From positions 434,001-498,000 of the forward strand of contig CBDAUF010000002.1 in assembly GCA_965200535.1 (NCBI GenBank): DNA of 64,000 nucleotides, given 5' to 3'. This DNA comes from MPNO01 sp965200535 (GTDB lineage: Bacteria > Pseudomonadota > Alphaproteobacteria > MPNO01). Positions 42,269 through 51,992 of the stretch are shown here, piece by piece; the first letter of the stretch is position 1; every line of letters begins with the position of its first letter. The translations under genes and the position numbers were made by a program. The notes under the pieces are model-generated. The model did no database searches. It was not told the DNA's origin and worked only from the letters and a program-made list of their open reading frames with translations.

Positions 42269-43000
42269 ATGCAGCTCGACAGCAAGGTCGCCATCGTGAC
42301 CGGCGCGGCTTCCGGTTTCGGAGAAGCCATCGCCCGGCGCTACGCCCGGGAGGGCGCCCGGGTCGTCGTTGCCGATCTGAACGATCAGCGCGGCCGCGGG
42401 GTGGCCGACGAAATCGGCGGCGCCTACGTTCATGCCGATGTTGCCGACGGGGACGATGTGCGGGCGATGGTCGGAACGGCGGTCGAGCGCTACGGCGGGA
42501 TCGACGTGATGGTGAACAACGCCGGCGTCACCCATGTCAACCGGCCCATGCTCGAGGTCGGCGAGGAGGAGTTCGACCGCATTTTCGACGTCAACGTAAA
42601 GGCGATCTACCTCGCGGCCAGGGAAGTCGTGCCGCTGATGCGCGGGCAGGGCGGCGGCTGCATCGTCAATACGGCCTCGACAGCCGGACTGCGCCCGCGG
42701 CCCGGCCTGACCTGGTACAACGCATCCAAGGGCGCGGTGATCACCATGACCAAGTCGATGGCCGCCGAGTTGGGGCCGGACAACATCCGGGTCAATGCGC
42801 TCTGCCCGGTGGCCGGCGACACCCCGCTGTTGCCGTCCTTTCTGGGCGCCAACACCCGCGAGGCTTTCGAGGCAACGGTGCCGCTCGGCCGCCTCTCCAC
42901 TTCCGAAGATGTCGCCAAGGCGGCCCTTTGGCTCGCGAGCGACGAGGCAAGTTTCATCACCGGCGTGGCGCTGGAGGTGGACGGCGGCCGCTGCGTCTGA
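42269..43000 (+). CDS. SDR-family oxidoreductase (FabG-like)
   Basis: The 243-aa short-chain dehydrogenase has TGAASGFG (residues 11-18), an Asp after strand 2 (VVVADLND) that favours NAD, NNAGVTH, the catalytic Y-N-A-S-K, and a terminal ITGVALEVDGGRCV. ATG 42269 follows GGAGAG. The luciferase-like gene starts 37 bases downstream and is probably co-transcribed. It oxidises or reduces an alcohol in the local catabolic pathway (inference). Confidence 0.9.
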   Translation: MQLDSKVAIVTGAASGFGEAIARRYAREGARVVVADLNDQRGRGVADEIGGAYVHADVADGDDVRAMVGTAVERYGGIDVMVNNAGVTHVNRPMLEVGEEEFDRIFDVNVKAIYLAAREVVPLMRGQGGGCIVNTASTAGLRPRPGLTWYNASKGAVITMTKSMAAELGPDNIRVNALCPVAGDTPLLPSFLGANTREAFEATVPLGRLSTSEDVAKAALWLASDEASFITGVALEVDGGRCV

Positions 43001-43037
43001 TCGGACCGGCGGCCGGAAATTCGCAGGCAGAGAAGTC

Positions 43038-44048
43038 ATGAAGTTCGGACTCTTCGGCGGCGCGACCGCCAGGCGCGGCGACGAAACCCTGGACAGCCGG
43101 GGCTACGGCCAGTTGATCGACCTCGTGCAGGAAGCGGAAGGGCTCGGCTATCACAGCATCTTCCTGGTGGAGCACCACTTCACCGGCGCCGGCCAGATCT
43201 CCGCGACCATCAATCTTCTGACCTATCTGGCGGCGAAGACCGAGCGGATCCGTCTCGGGACGGCGGTCACGGTGCTGCCGTGGCACGATCCGGTTCTGCT
43301 TGCCGAGCAGACCGCAACCCTCGATCTGCTATCGCGCGGGCGGCTCGATTTCGGGATCGGCAAGGGTTACCGCGACGTCGAATTCGAGAGTTTCCGGATT
43401 CCCAAGGAAGAGGCGCAGGAGCGGTACGAGGAATCGCTCGCGCTGATCCTCAAGTCCTGGACTTCGGACGAGCGTTTCAGCCACGACGGCAAGCACTGGC
43501 AGTACCGCGACATCGTGGTCGAGCCGCCGACGATGCAGAAGCCCCACCCGCCGCTGTGGACCGGCGCCGGCACCGACGAGTCCATCGCCCGGGTCGCCGA
43601 GGCGGGCCTGAATGTGTTGTTCGACCAGTTCGCCGCGTTCCCCCGCACCGACGAACGGCTCCGCGTATGGCGTGCGGCCTGCGCCCGCGCCGGCCGGCCG
43701 TTCGACCCCATGCAGGTCGGCCTCGCCCGCGCCGTCGTCATCGTCGCGGACAAACGCGAATACGAGGCCGCCGTGGCGGCGCGCGAGCACCGCGTCGCGC
43801 GCATGGTCGGGGCCTACGGCGCCCTGCCGGGCCTCCGCGGGAAGCAGCCGGAGACCTACGCCGATCCCGGTCGCGCCTCCGATGCGTTGATCGGGGATCC
43901 GGACGCCGTTCTCCGTCGGCTCCGCCAGCTTCAGCGGATGGGCTTCGAATACGTCCTCATGCTGTTGCCGGACGATATCGAGACGCTGCGCCGGTTCGCG
44001 CGCGAAATCATGCCCGAGTTGCAGAACGAAAGCGTATCCGCGGCTTGA
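43038..44048 (+). CDS. Luciferase-like (LLM) flavin-dependent monooxygenase
   Basis: The 336-aa bacterial-luciferase-family TIM barrel shows the typical FLVEHHFTGAGQ strand, RIRLGTAVTVLPWHDPVLLAEQ, the LDFGIGKGYRDVEF motif and PHPPLWTGAGTDESI. Such enzymes use reduced FMN and oxygen to oxidise sulfonates, alkanes, ketones or cyclic compounds. The flavin reductase partner is not next to it. It ends the plus-strand group and converges on a dehydrogenase gene. Confidence 0.9.
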   Translation: MKFGLFGGATARRGDETLDSRGYGQLIDLVQEAEGLGYHSIFLVEHHFTGAGQISATINLLTYLAAKTERIRLGTAVTVLPWHDPVLLAEQTATLDLLSRGRLDFGIGKGYRDVEFESFRIPKEEAQERYEESLALILKSWTSDERFSHDGKHWQYRDIVVEPPTMQKPHPPLWTGAGTDESIARVAEAGLNVLFDQFAAFPRTDERLRVWRAACARAGRPFDPMQVGLARAVVIVADKREYEAAVAAREHRVARMVGAYGALPGLRGKQPETYADPGRASDALIGDPDAVLRRLRQLQRMGFEYVLMLLPDDIETLRRFAREIMPELQNESVSAA

Positions 44049-44105
44049 CCGCCCAGCCCGTCGTTTACGCCGACGGCGCGGAAGATCGCGACGGCAAGCG
44101 GCGGC

Positions 44106-45137
44106 CTATTGCGGCCGGGTGTTCCCGAGGTCGCGAAACTCGATAACGATCTTGCCGAAATGGCCGGCTTCTTCCATGCAGCGGTAGGCATCCCGCGCCT
44201 CCGCGAAAGCGAAGCGCCGGTCGATCACCGGTTTCAGACGGCCGGCTTCGATGGCTGCGTTCATGTCGAGGAACATGTCCCGGCTGCCGACATAGATTCC
44301 GTTGAGACGGATGGACTTGCGCAATATCGGCGTCGGATCGACCGCACCCTGGGTCAACACGCCGATCATGGCGATATGGCCGCCGATCCGCACGGCCTCG
44401 ATGGACTGCGCCAGGGTGCCGCCGCCCCCGACCTCGACGACGTGGTCCACACCGATGCCGCCGGTCAGGTCCCTCGCCGCCAGGGCCCAGTCCGCGGTTT
44501 CCGAATAGTTGATTGCGCGCCACGCCCCCATGGCGCGGGCGCGGGCGAGCTTGTCGTCGCTCTTCGAGGTCACGATGGCGCGTGCGCCCGCCAGGACGCA
44601 GAACTGCAGGGCGAAGATCGAGACGCCGCCGGTGCCGAGCAGCAGCACCGTGTCGCCGGCCTTGAGGCCGCCCTTCTCGACCAGCGCGTTCCAGGCGGTG
44701 AGCGCGGCGCAGGGGAGGGTCGCCGCATCGGCATAATCCAGATGAGCGGGGACGGGCACGACGCCGTCGGCGTCGAGCACGACTTCTTCGGCCAGCATGC
44801 CGTCCACCGGCCCGCCCTGGGCGCTCGCCATGGCAGCGGCGGAAATGCCGCCTGCGGCCCAGTTGCGGAAGAAACAGCCCGCGACCCGGTCGCCCACGGC
44901 GAGGCCGGAGACGCCCGGCCCGACCGCGATGACGTCGCCCGCCCCGTCGGAATTCGGAACCCGCGGGAAGGCAAGGCCCGCCCGGCCCGGCGCCCGCACG
45001 GCGTTCAGGTCGCGGTAGTTGATCGAATTGGCCCGCACTCTGACCTTGACCTGCCCCGGGGCCGGAAGGGGCGAGGGCCGCTCGGCCAGTTCGAGCGCGT
45101 CGATGCCGCCGTCGCCGACGATCTGCCAGACTTTCAT
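44106..45137 (-). CDS. Quinone-oxidoreductase-like MDR-family dehydrogenase
   Basis: The 343-aa medium-chain reductase has a GroES-like N-terminal domain (ANSINYRDLN, PNSDGAGDVIAVG) and a Rossmann domain (LLLGTGGVSIFALQF). The N-terminal SINYRDL motif, in place of the zinc-ligand cysteine of alcohol dehydrogenases, marks the zinc-independent NADPH:quinone reductase type. The substrate is unknown. It stands alone, divergent from the M20 hydrolase gene across 221 bases. Confidence 0.88.
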   Translation of the reverse strand: MKVWQIVGDGGIDALELAERPSPLPAPGQVKVRVRANSINYRDLNAVRAPGRAGLAFPRVPNSDGAGDVIAVGPGVSGLAVGDRVAGCFFRNWAAGGISAAAMASAQGGPVDGMLAEEVVLDADGVVPVPAHLDYADAATLPCAALTAWNALVEKGGLKAGDTVLLLGTGGVSIFALQFCVLAGARAIVTSKSDDKLARARAMGAWRAINYSETADWALAARDLTGGIGVDHVVEVGGGGTLAQSIEAVRIGGHIAMIGVLTQGAVDPTPILRKSIRLNGIYVGSRDMFLDMNAAIEAGRLKPVIDRRFAFAEARDAYRCMEEAGHFGKIVIEFRDLGNTRPQ

Positions 45138-45358
45138 GGGGCGTCCAGTCTCCCGCTCCCTGCCGATGTTTCGAGCGGGCGCGGCGAACGGAAAGCCCGT
45201 CCGCCGGCCCGCTCAACCCCAGATTACCACGGAACGGCGCCCCCGTTTCCCGTGCCGGCGCGCGGGTCGGGCGCCGCCCCAGTTGCGGCGCCGCGCATCG
45301 ACGCCTATTGCAACAGGGTTGGCGGGGGCGGCGTGGCGCGGCGGGAGGCGACCCGAAC

Positions 45359-46594
45359 ATGCAGAACGTCCGGATCGACGGTCAGCGGCTTTGGCAGTCG
45401 CTGATGGAACTGGCGCGGATCGGCGCGACGGAGAAGGGCGGGGTGCGCCGGCTCGCGCTGACCGATCAGGACCGCGCCGGCCGCGACCTGTTCGTCCGCT
45501 GGTGCGAGCAGGCCGGCTGCGCGGTGAGCGTCGATCGGGTCGGCAACATCTTCGCTCGCCGGCCCGGCAGGGACGAGGCGCGCCCGCCCGTGATGGTCGG
45601 CAGCCATCTCGACTCCCAGCCTACCGGCGGCAAGTTCGACGGCGCCTACGGTGTGCTCGCCGGGCTGGAGGTCGTCCGCACCCTCGACGATCTCGGGATC
45701 GAGACCGAGGCGCCGGTCGATGTCGTTGCCTGGACCAACGAAGAGGGCAGCCGCTTCTCGCCGCCGATGATGGGTTCCGGCGCCTTCGCCGGTATCTTCC
45801 CGGCGGAGGAGGTGCTGGCGCGGCCGGACAATGTCACCGGCGACCTGTTGGGGGACGAGCTCAAGCGCATCGGCTACGACGGCGCCGCCCCGGTCGGCGG
45901 GCGGGAGGTCGGCGCCTATTTCGAGGCCCACATCGAACAGGGGCCGATCCTCGAGAACGAGGGAGCGACCATCGGCGTCGTCACCGGCGCCCAGGGACAG
46001 CGCTGGTTCGAAATCACCGTGACCGGGCAGGAGGCTCATGCAGGCCCGACGCCGATGCCGCTGCGCAAGGATGCGCTGGTCGCCGCCGCCCGCATGATCG
46101 ATGCAGTCAACCGGCTGGGCCACGCCTTCCCGCCCCATGCGTGCGCCACCTCGGGTTTCATCTCGGCGAGCCCCAATTCCCGCAACACGATTCCCGGCCG
46201 GGTCTTCTTCACTGTCGATCTGCGCCATCCCGACGACGGGACGCTGGCGGCGATGAACGACCGGATGCGCTCCGACTTCGCCGAAATCGCCGATGCCTCG
46301 GGCTGCACGGTCGAGATCGTGGATTTCTGGGAGTTCCCGGCCACGGCGTTCGACGAGACCTGCGTATCCGCCGTTCGCAGCGCCGCCGAACAGGGCGGCT
46401 ACCGCTGGCGCGACATCGTCTCGGGCGCCGGCCACGACGCCGTCTACCTCGCCCGGACCGCCCCCGCGGCGATGATCTTCATCCCGTGCGAGGGCGGCAT
46501 CAGCCACAACGAAAGCGAAAACGCGGCCCGCGAGGACTGCGCCGCCGGCGCCCAGGTGCTGCTCCGCGCCGTGCTCGACCGCGCGGTGGAGTGA
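45359..46594 (+). CDS. M20-family N-carbamoyl-amino-acid hydrolase / allantoate amidohydrolase
   Basis: The 411-aa binuclear metallo-amidohydrolase has MVGSHLDSQPTGGKFDGAYGV, with the first metal His and bridging Asp, then the catalytic pair in TNEEGSRF and HIEQGPILENEG. The lid dimerisation domain contains GQEAHAGPTPM and the C-terminal SGAGHDAVYLA and GISHNESE. It cleaves N-carbamoyl groups from amino acids or allantoate, releasing ammonia and CO2. GGGAGG precedes the ATG. With the nearby cytosine-deaminase-like gene it suggests nitrogen recovery from ureides or pyrimidines (inference). Confidence 0.9.
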   Translation: MQNVRIDGQRLWQSLMELARIGATEKGGVRRLALTDQDRAGRDLFVRWCEQAGCAVSVDRVGNIFARRPGRDEARPPVMVGSHLDSQPTGGKFDGAYGVLAGLEVVRTLDDLGIETEAPVDVVAWTNEEGSRFSPPMMGSGAFAGIFPAEEVLARPDNVTGDLLGDELKRIGYDGAAPVGGREVGAYFEAHIEQGPILENEGATIGVVTGAQGQRWFEITVTGQEAHAGPTPMPLRKDALVAAARMIDAVNRLGHAFPPHACATSGFISASPNSRNTIPGRVFFTVDLRHPDDGTLAAMNDRMRSDFAEIADASGCTVEIVDFWEFPATAFDETCVSAVRSAAEQGGYRWRDIVSGAGHDAVYLARTAPAAMIFIPCEGGISHNESENAAREDCAAGAQVLLRAVLDRAVE

Positions 46595-46619
46595 GTGCGG
46601 GCGCGGCGCGTTCGAGAGC

Positions 46620-46646
46620 CGGCTTCGCCGGGAACGGGCGAAGCCG
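46620..46646. terminator. Bidirectional hairpin between convergent genes
   Basis: A perfect 10-bp stem CGGCTTCGCC (46620-46629) / GGCGAAGCCG (46637-46646) with a 7-base loop lies between the convergent M20 hydrolase and VOC genes. No T tract is seen. Confidence 0.55.
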
Positions 46647-46665
46647 TCGGGATCCCGGGCGGCGC

Positions 46666-47133
46666 TCAGGGATTCTGATCCCAGTCCGGGTCGTCGCTCG
46701 GAGAAAGCGGCGTGTCGCCCGCAAGCAGCCCCTTGCCGGGAACATGGTTGATTTCGAGGCGTATCCCGTCCGGATCCTCGAAAACGATGTAGTAGTAGCC
46801 GGGAGCCCAGCCCCCCTCGACCGGCCCCCGGTCGATCGCCGCCCCCATCTCGCGGAGTTTTGCGGCCGCCGCGTCCACATCCCCGCGCGAGCGGGCGCGC
46901 AGGCAAAGATGGTGCAGCCCTACGCGGTTCTGCACGAACCGCTCGCCTTCGTAGTCCGGGGCCGCGCGCTGGATACCGAGCGCGGTGCGCCCGCCCACGT
47001 GATAGAGGAAGTTGTTGCCGTCATAGACCTTGTGCATGCCGAGGAAAGGCAGCAGTTCGCTGTAGAAGGCCCGCGCCTCGTCGAAACGGCCGACGGTCAG
47101 GATGACATGCGCCATGCCGTTGATTTGGATCAT
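46666..47133 (-). CDS. VOC-superfamily (glyoxalase/dioxygenase-like) protein
   Basis: The 155-aa product has paired beta-alpha-beta-beta-beta modules. An early metal-type His is in MAHVILTVGRFDEARAFY, a second in LHHLCLRAR, and a Glu in FEDPDGIRLEINHV. These positions fit the metal triad of VOC enzymes. Its ATG overlaps the stop of the upstream YfcG-type gene by four bases, so the pair is translationally coupled. A glutathione-linked detoxification or isomerisation is plausible (inference). Confidence 0.87.
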   Translation of the reverse strand: MIQINGMAHVILTVGRFDEARAFYSELLPFLGMHKVYDGNNFLYHVGGRTALGIQRAAPDYEGERFVQNRVGLHHLCLRARSRGDVDAAAAKLREMGAAIDRGPVEGGWAPGYYYIVFEDPDGIRLEINHVPGKGLLAGDTPLSPSDDPDWDQNP

Positions 47134-47834
47134 CGCGTCGCTCCCGGCGTGGCGTGCGCCATCAGGTGTTTGCGCGCCTCCTCGTCCCAGGTGCCGGTGG
47201 GCTTGCCGAACTCCTTGCCGATCTCATAGCCCCGCCTGAGCGCCGGGCGCTGCTGCAGCGCCTTGTACCATCGCTTGACGTTCGGGAAGGCGTCGAGGTC
47301 CACCTCCTGGCGCTTGTAGGTGATGATCCAGGGCCAGCAGGCCATATCGGCGATCGAATAGTCGCCGGCGATGAACTCGCGCCCTTCCAGGCGGCGGTCG
47401 AGCACGCCGTAGAGACGCAGCATCTCGTTGTTGTAGCGCTCGAAGGCGTAGGGAAGCCTCTCCGGCGCGTAGAACCGGAAGTGCCCGGCCTGGCCCAGCA
47501 TCGGCCCGAGTCCGCCCATCTGCCACATGAGCCATTCGATCACCTCCACGCGGCCGCGGAGGTCCGAGGGTATGAACTTTCCGGTCTTCTCCGCGAGATA
47601 GAGCAGGATGGCGCCGCTCTCGAACACCGGCACGGGTTCCCCGCCGCCCGGCGGATCGCGGTCTATGATCGCCGGCATCCGGTTGTTGGGGCTGATCTCG
47701 AGGAATTCCGGTTCGAACTGCGCCCCGCGGCCGATATTCACCGGCACGATACGGTAATCGAGCCCCATCTCCTCCAGCGCGATGGAAATCTTCCAACCGT
47801 TCGGCGTGGGCCAGTAATAGGCATCGATCATCAA
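47130..47834 (-). CDS. yfcG: YfcG-type (nu-class) glutathione transferase / disulfide reductase
   Basis: The 234-aa product matches nu-class proteins throughout. The TPNGWKISIALEEMGLDYR motif contains the active Thr-Pro-Asn, SPNNRMPAI is the cis-Pro loop, VFESGAILLYLAEKTG binds glutathione, and the GGLGPMLGQAGHF signature is diagnostic. YfcG-type enzymes bind two glutathione molecules and reduce disulfide bonds. A VOC gene follows with a 4-base overlap. Confidence 0.88.
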   Translation of the reverse strand: MMIDAYYWPTPNGWKISIALEEMGLDYRIVPVNIGRGAQFEPEFLEISPNNRMPAIIDRDPPGGGEPVPVFESGAILLYLAEKTGKFIPSDLRGRVEVIEWLMWQMGGLGPMLGQAGHFRFYAPERLPYAFERYNNEMLRLYGVLDRRLEGREFIAGDYSIADMACWPWIITYKRQEVDLDAFPNVKRWYKALQQRPALRRGYEIGKEFGKPTGTWDEEARKHLMAHATPGATR

Positions 47835-47891
47835 AGTGACTCCGGCAAGGGATGGTTATCGATGGGTTTCCGCGGTTCGCGGGAGCGGGGC

Positions 47892-49208
47892 TTATGCCGG
47901 GCCGCCGAGGATGCCGTCCAGCTCCCTGTAGTCCGGCAGTGCGGTGTCGATGGGCTCGCCGCGGCGCAATACAACCCGGTCGCCCTGCGGGCGCGACAGC
48001 AGTTCGCTGTAGCCGCGCCCCCTGAACAGCACCAGGTCGGCCGCCTCACCGACCCCGATCAAGCCGGTGCTGTCGAGCCCCATCACCCCGGCGGGCGTCG
48101 CGGTGACGCTGCGCGGCCAGGCGTCCATCGGCAGGTCGATATGGGCGATGCGTGCAGCCTGGGTGAACACTTCCAGCATGTCGTGATCGCCGTAGCCGTA
48201 GAACGGATCGCGGCAATTGTCGCTCGCGAACGAAACCGGGATGCCGCGCGCCGCCATCTCGCGGACCATGGTGACGCCGCGCCGGCGCGGCGTCCGGGCC
48301 GGTTCGCGGTCCATCAGGAACAGGTTGCACAGAGGCAGGCTGACGACCGCGATGCCGGCTTCCGCCACCAGGTCGAGAGTGCGGTCCGCCTCGTCCGCAG
48401 ACTGTACCGCGAGGCTGCAGCAATGGCCGCACTGTATCCGTCCCGCGAAGCGGTTGCGCCTGGCGGCTTCGGCCACGTGGCGCAGGGTCCGGTCGCGCAT
48501 GTCGAGACTCTCGTCGACATGCAGGTCGAGATCGAGCGCATGCTCCGAAGCGAGCCTGAAGATGCGGTCGAGCACGTCGTCGATGTCGGGGATCATGAAG
48601 ATCACCGCCCCGACAAGGCCGCCGGACTCGGCGACGAGATCGACGACGGCATCGCTCCGGCCGTCGCGGAACTCCTCCGCCATCAGCAGGTTGACCCCCT
48701 GCAGGTCGATTCTGCCCCGCCACTCTTCCCTCAGCTCGCGAAACACCCCCCAGGTCGTTGCCGCCTGTTGCGGCGGCGATTGCAAATGAGTGCGGATGGC
48801 GCGCGTTCCGTGCGCATAGCTGCATTTCAAGCCGAACTCCATGCGCGCGCGGAGGTCGTCCGCCGACCAGTTGGCGTCGCGGTCGCCGGCCACCGCCCTG
48901 GCCGCGGTCCAGAACGAGCCGTCGGCGTTGGGCGCGCGCGCCCATATGTGCCCGATGTCGAGATGGGTATGGATGTCGGCGAAGCACGGCCAGACCTGTC
49001 CGCCGTCGAGATCCCGGTCGCCCGGCCCGACGCGCCCCGTCGGACGGCCGACGGCGGCAACGATGCCCGCATCGACCGCGATATCGACGCGCGCGAGGCC
49101 CTCGGCATCGACCTCCAGATCGTCCGGCGGGTCGGCGAGCAGGCTGTACGCCGCCCTTGCGTTGCGCAAGGCATACGAGGTCACGGCCGATGTCTCCTCC
49201 GCGGGCAC
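47892..49208 (-). CDS. Cytosine-deaminase-like metal-dependent hydrolase
   Basis: The 438-aa COG0402-type amidohydrolase has the FADIHTHLDIGHIW metal motif, the LDLHVDESLD strand, IQCGHCC with the next histidine, and the SFASDNCRDPFYGYGDHDMLEV segment that matches the catalytic Asp loop of cytosine deaminases. The start is GTG 49208, preceded by GGAG; GTG 49184 is possible. It deaminates or hydrolyses a nitrogen heterocycle. With the M20 carbamoylase 1.3 kb away it may belong to pyrimidine or ureide salvage, though the two genes are not one operon. Confidence 0.87.
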   Translation of the reverse strand: MPAEETSAVTSYALRNARAAYSLLADPPDDLEVDAEGLARVDIAVDAGIVAAVGRPTGRVGPGDRDLDGGQVWPCFADIHTHLDIGHIWARAPNADGSFWTAARAVAGDRDANWSADDLRARMEFGLKCSYAHGTRAIRTHLQSPPQQAATTWGVFRELREEWRGRIDLQGVNLLMAEEFRDGRSDAVVDLVAESGGLVGAVIFMIPDIDDVLDRIFRLASEHALDLDLHVDESLDMRDRTLRHVAEAARRNRFAGRIQCGHCCSLAVQSADEADRTLDLVAEAGIAVVSLPLCNLFLMDREPARTPRRRGVTMVREMAARGIPVSFASDNCRDPFYGYGDHDMLEVFTQAARIAHIDLPMDAWPRSVTATPAGVMGLDSTGLIGVGEAADLVLFRGRGYSELLSRPQGDRVVLRRGEPIDTALPDYRELDGILGGPA

Positions 49209-49435
49209 TACGGCTCCGCGTCTCCGGCGATTGATCGAACACGCTTATAGCGCGCAGGGAGCGGCGATGTCGATTTGCCGCCCCGCGTTATCGGGTGCGG
49301 CCGAGGAGCGGTACAGCGTGCTACCCTTGCGTTTCCTTCATCCCCCGGGGACGGTTCGATGGCGCCGGGCGAAAAGCGGCGGACTGCGGTGCGGAAAGCG
49401 CCCGCCTTGTATCCTCCGATGCCGGTCACCGGCCG

Positions 49436-51052
49436 ATGACCGGGACCGCAGGCCTCGGCAGGTTCGACTACGTGATCGTCGGCGCCGGTTCGGCCGGCTG
49501 CGTCCTGGCCAACCGGTTGTCCGAGGATCCGCGCAACCGGGTGCTGCTGCTGGAGGCGGGCGGCAAGGACGACTATTTCTGGATCAAGGTGCCGGTCGGC
49601 TATCTCTACACCCAGAACAACCCGCGCACCGACTGGTGCTTCAGGACCGAGCCGGAGGCCGGCCTGAACGGCCGCGCCCTCAACTATGCGCGCGGCAGGG
49701 TGCTGGGCGGCTGCTCGTCGATCAACGGCATGATCTACATGCGCGGTCAGGCGCGCGATTACGACGGTTGGGCACAAATGGGCAACCGCGGCTGGGGCTG
49801 GGACGACGTTCTCCCCTGGTTCAAGAAATCGGAGCACCATTTCGGCCCGCCCGACGCGTTCCACGATGTGGGCGGCGAGTGGCGGGTCGAGCGGCAGCGC
49901 CTCGGCTGGGAAATCCTCGATGCCTTCGAACGCGCCTGCAACGATATCGGCGTCCCGCCGACGCCCGATTTCAACGACGGCGACAACGAGGGAACCGGCA
50001 AGTTCGTCGTCAATCAGCGCCGGGGTATCCGCTGGAGCGCCGTCCAGGCCTTCCTGGACCCGGCGCGGCGCCGGCCCAACCTGACGGTGCTGACCCATTC
50101 CCACGCCAAACGCATCCTGCTCGACGGCCGGCGGGCCGGCGGCCTCGAATTCTGGCGCAGGGGCGCGCAAACCCGGGTCGAGATCGCCGGCGAGCTGATC
50201 CTCGCCGCGGGATCGATCGGCTCGCCGCACCTGCTGCAGGTTTCGGGGGTGGGGCCCGGCGCCCTGCTTCGGGGCAAGGGCGTGGCCGTGCACCACGATC
50301 TTCCCGGCGTCGGGGGCAATCTGCAGGACCACCTGCAACTCCGTCTGATCTATCGGGTGGCCAACGTCCTGACGCTCAACCAGCGCGCCAACAGCCTTTT
50401 GGGAAAGATGGCGATGGGGCTCGAGTTCGCGTTGTTGCGACGCGGCCCGTTGACCATGGCGCCCAGCCAGCTCGGCGTGTTCACCAGATCCGACCCGTCG
50501 CGCGAAACCGCCAATCTGCAATATCACGTCCAGCCCCTGTCTCTCGACCGGTTCGGCGAGCCCCTGCACCGGTTTCCCGCATTCACGGCGTCGGTGTGCA
50601 ACCTGCGGCCGGAGAGCAGAGGGGCCGTAACCCTCAAATCTCCCGATCCGAAAGAAGCGCCGGCTATTGCACCCAACTACCTTTCGACACCGGGCGACCG
50701 CCGCACGGCAATCGACGCGATACGGCTCACCCGCCGCATCGCCGCCGCGCCCTCCCTCCGCGCCTACGCGCCGCACGAAGTGCTGCCCGGCGAGGAGCGC
50801 CGGTCGGATGCCGAACTGGCCGCGGCCGCGGGCGATATCGGGACCACCATTTTCCATCCGGTGGGCACCTGCAGGATGGGCCGGGATCCGCAGGCCGTCG
50901 TTTGCGACCGGCTCAGGGTGCACGGCCTCGGCAATGTCCGCGTGATCGATGCCTCGGTGATGCCGACGATCACTTCGGGCAACACAAACAGCCCGACCAT
51001 CATGATCGCCGAAAAGGGCGCAGCCATGGTTCTGGAGGACGCCCGCGGCTGA
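49436..51052 (+). CDS. GMC-family FAD oxidoreductase (choline-dehydrogenase-like)
   Basis: The 538-aa flavoprotein has the FAD Rossmann motif YVIVGAGSAGCVLANRL, GMC signature 1 (RGRVLGGCSSINGMIYMRG), signature 2 (ILAAGSIGSPHLLQVSGVG) and the catalytic histidine region FHPVGTCRMG with the terminal TSGNTNSPTIMIAEKGA. It oxidises an alcohol. ATG 49436 is preceded by no clear ribosome site, and the 227 bases upstream hold nothing else recognisable. An MBL hydrolase gene follows after 37 bases. Confidence 0.9.
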   Translation: MTGTAGLGRFDYVIVGAGSAGCVLANRLSEDPRNRVLLLEAGGKDDYFWIKVPVGYLYTQNNPRTDWCFRTEPEAGLNGRALNYARGRVLGGCSSINGMIYMRGQARDYDGWAQMGNRGWGWDDVLPWFKKSEHHFGPPDAFHDVGGEWRVERQRLGWEILDAFERACNDIGVPPTPDFNDGDNEGTGKFVVNQRRGIRWSAVQAFLDPARRRPNLTVLTHSHAKRILLDGRRAGGLEFWRRGAQTRVEIAGELILAAGSIGSPHLLQVSGVGPGALLRGKGVAVHHDLPGVGGNLQDHLQLRLIYRVANVLTLNQRANSLLGKMAMGLEFALLRRGPLTMAPSQLGVFTRSDPSRETANLQYHVQPLSLDRFGEPLHRFPAFTASVCNLRPESRGAVTLKSPDPKEAPAIAPNYLSTPGDRRTAIDAIRLTRRIAAAPSLRAYAPHEVLPGEERRSDAELAAAAGDIGTTIFHPVGTCRMGRDPQAVVCDRLRVHGLGNVRVIDASVMPTITSGNTNSPTIMIAEKGAAMVLEDARG

Positions 51053-51089
51053 ACGGCGGGGCAGTCCGGACATTGTGAAAGGGAGACGG

Positions 51090-51965
51090 ATGAAACCGAG
51101 ACATTGCGGCGACGTCGGAATCTGGGCGGTGCGCGAAGCGGTTCGGCCCTACCGCGATCCCCTGGAGGTCTTTCCCGACGCCACCCCCGAACTCGTCGAC
51201 CGGCACCGCGATTGGCTCGAACCGGGTTGCATCGACCCCGAAACCGGCCGGATGATCTTCGCCTTCCAGAGTTATCTGGTGCGGACGGCGCGCTTTACCA
51301 TCCTGATCGACGCATGCGTGGGCGAGGACAAGGAGCGTCCCGACTGGCCCGCCTGGCACCGCAAGAAATGGCCCTGGCTCGCCAACCTGAAGGCCGCCGG
51401 CGCAGCGCCGGAAGACATCGATTTCGTGTTTTGCACCCACCTGCACATCGATCACGTCGGTTGGAATACGAAGCTGGAAAACGGCCGCTGGGTGCCGACT
51501 TTCCCCAATGCGACCTACCTGTTCGGCGAGACCGAATACCGTCACTGGGAAACGGCGCACAAGGAGATCGGCTATATGCGCGACATGTTCCTTGACAGCG
51601 TGCTGCCGGTGGTGGAGGCCGGCAAAGTCACCTTCGTCGACAAGGACTTCGAGATCGATACCGGCCTCTCCATCGAGCCCACGCCCGGGCACACGCCCGG
51701 CCACAACTGCCTCAATCTCGCCCGCGGCGGCGAAAGGCTGGTGTTCTCCGGCGATCTCATGCACCACCCGCTGCAGGTGCCGGAGCCCCGGCTTTCCACG
51801 GTCTACTGCGTCGATCCCGAGGAGTCGCGGCGGACCCGGACGGCGTTCGTCGAACGCTATACCGATACCGACACGGTAATCCTGCCGGCCCATTTCCCCG
51901 GCGCATCCGCGGGCCGCATCAGGTCCAGGAACGGTTCGACCCGTTTCGATTTCTGCGAAGAGTGA
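51090..51965 (+). CDS. MBL-fold metallo-hydrolase
   Basis: The 291-aa metallo-beta-lactamase-fold protein has H-L-H-I-D-H (FCTHLHIDHVGW) and later metal residues in TPGHTPGHN and VFSGDLMHHP, with a terminal LPAHFPG. ATG 51090 has AAAGGGAGA upstream; a GTG at 51075 is in frame. The motif order fits lactonase-type and related hydrolases, but the substrate is unknown. It follows the GMC oxidoreductase and is probably co-transcribed. Confidence 0.88.
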   Translation: MKPRHCGDVGIWAVREAVRPYRDPLEVFPDATPELVDRHRDWLEPGCIDPETGRMIFAFQSYLVRTARFTILIDACVGEDKERPDWPAWHRKKWPWLANLKAAGAAPEDIDFVFCTHLHIDHVGWNTKLENGRWVPTFPNATYLFGETEYRHWETAHKEIGYMRDMFLDSVLPVVEAGKVTFVDKDFEIDTGLSIEPTPGHTPGHNCLNLARGGERLVFSGDLMHHPLQVPEPRLSTVYCVDPEESRRTRTAFVERYTDTDTVILPAHFPGASAGRIRSRNGSTRFDFCEE

Positions 51966-51992
51966 GCGGGCGCCGCAGCCTTCGCGCGCGGG